NCBI GenBank assembly: GCA_028277585.1
Contig: JANQFY010000021.1
Coordinates: 1-33,417 of the forward strand
Length of the DNA: 33,417 bases
From: Sedimentisphaerales bacterium
GTDB taxonomy: Bacteria; Planctomycetota; Phycisphaerae; Sedimentisphaerales; Anaerobacaceae
Direction: 5' to 3'
Shown here: piece after piece, positions 32,903-33,417 of the stretch
Numbering within the stretch: the first letter of the stretch is position 1
Layout of the letters: each line of letters starts with the position of its first letter
Made by a program: the position numbers and the translations under genes
Notes under the pieces: generated by a model
Told to the model about the DNA's origin: nothing
Databases searched by the model: none
The model's input: only the letters and a program-made list of their open reading frames with translations

Positions 32903-33417
32903 ATGCATTTCAGATTGGCATCTGCGATTGTCCTACTGCTGACGGCGCTTCCGACCGAAGCAGCCAACGGCAGGCTTCCCGATCCTCTGGTGTTGAAAGA
33001 CGGCTCACGCGTCGTCACGAAGGCCGACTGGCAACGACGCCGGAGCGAGATGACCGAGATTCTGCTGCGCTGGCAGTTCGGCCGCATCCCGCGGGTACCA
33101 ACGGTCCGCGTTGAGAATATGCAGGTCGAGAAGGAGCCCGTCGAAGGTCTGGAAGTGACACCGACGCTCATTACAGGCGAGCTGGTCTTCGGCCCCCGAA
33201 ACTCCCTGCGTATGAAGGTGGGCTGTTGGATCCCGGGCGATGTGAGCGGGCCGGCACCGACGATCCTGGGCATCGAGCCGGTCTGGTGGCCCGATCCTTT
33301 TCTGCGGCACGGGATCGTCGCGCGGCTCCTGTCACGCGGCTACGCGTTCGCCGGCTTTGACCACAACGCGTTGAGCAGCTACGAGGACCCAACCGTCCGC
33401 GCAGTCCAGGACGCCTA
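32903..33417 (+). CDS. CE15-like carbohydrate esterase, 5' part only
   Basis: The frame from ATG 32903 (GGAGAG six bases upstream) runs off the window end after about 171 codons. A signal peptide (RLASAIVLLLTALPTEA) is followed by RLPDPLVLKDGSRVVTKADW, RRRSEMTEILLRWQFGRIP and PAPTILGIEPVWWPD. This matches the N-terminal part of the alpha/beta-hydrolase esterases of the CE15 glucuronoyl-esterase/acetyl-xylan-esterase type, which cut ester links between glucuronoxylan and lignin or remove acetyl groups. The catalytic Ser, His and acid lie beyond the window, so activity cannot be judged. It is divergent from the 622-aa gene, with a 193-base gap in which I see no clear promoter. Confidence 0.75.
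   Translation, partial: MHFRLASAIVLLLTALPTEAANGRLPDPLVLKDGSRVVTKADWQRRRSEMTEILLRWQFGRIPRVPTVRVENMQVEKEPVEGLEVTPTLITGELVFGPRNSLRMKVGCWIPGDVSGPAPTILGIEPVWWPDPFLRHGIVARLLSRGYAFAGFDHNALSSYEDPTVRAVQDA

Overview
The window looks like a chromosomal segment of a high-GC Planctomycetota bacterium, most likely class Phycisphaerae (Sedimentisphaerales-like). The grounds are compositional and architectural: extracellular proteins with the PADG...YYWxVDE...LWSF module, LamG and discoidin-like domains, a type II pseudopilin with a C-terminal LDGSVRFV motif, tandem Tat-exported sulfatases, ECF sigma/anti-sigma pairs, and many plant- or algal-polysaccharide enzymes. This is inference from gene content; there is no rRNA marker, and I recognised no tRNA, CRISPR array or complete insertion sequence.

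Region 1 (1-7826, + strand): the 3' end of a secreted carbohydrate-binding protein, then two ECF sigma cassettes. The first (1542-4897) has a sigma factor overlapping a membrane anti-sigma-like gene, then a secreted YdjC-type deacetylase and a pseudopilin. The second (5075-7781) has a sigma factor overlapping a 725-aa transmembrane protein that ends in an FN3-like module plus a LamG lectin domain, the architecture expected of a polysaccharide-sensing anti-sigma factor. Hairpin terminators close the blocks.

Region 2 (7857-13529, - strand): a 1725-aa secreted protein carrying GH127, a carbohydrate-binding domain, a GH43-like propeller and GH51, a one-polypeptide arabinan-degrading machine, followed by a small zinc-ribbon membrane protein and a DUF6485-type protein.

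Region 3 (13922-20899, mixed strands): a cysteine-rich lipoprotein, the wreck of a subclass B1-like metallo-beta-lactamase, an unknown helical protein, a HAD phosphatase, a GPP34-family protein, a STAS protein, a DRG/Obg-like TGS GTPase, and a PEP-synthase/rifampin-phosphotransferase-like dikinase.

Region 4 (20915-32709, - strand): a GH29 fucosidase, then the leucine operon read leuA-leuC-(four-helix-bundle gene)-leuD-sulfatase-sulfatase-leuB. The operon is preceded by a promoter and a 24-codon, leucine-rich leader peptide with alternative pairing segments, i.e. a probable attenuator. Two sulfatases are embedded between leuD and leuB. Upstream of it lie a 110-bp MITE-like element and a secreted 622-aa protein that may be a polysaccharide-active enzyme. 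The window ends inside a CE15-like esterase on the + strand.

Taken together the genes suggest an organism that senses and breaks down sulfated, fucosylated and arabinose-containing polysaccharides, mixed with ordinary housekeeping genes.
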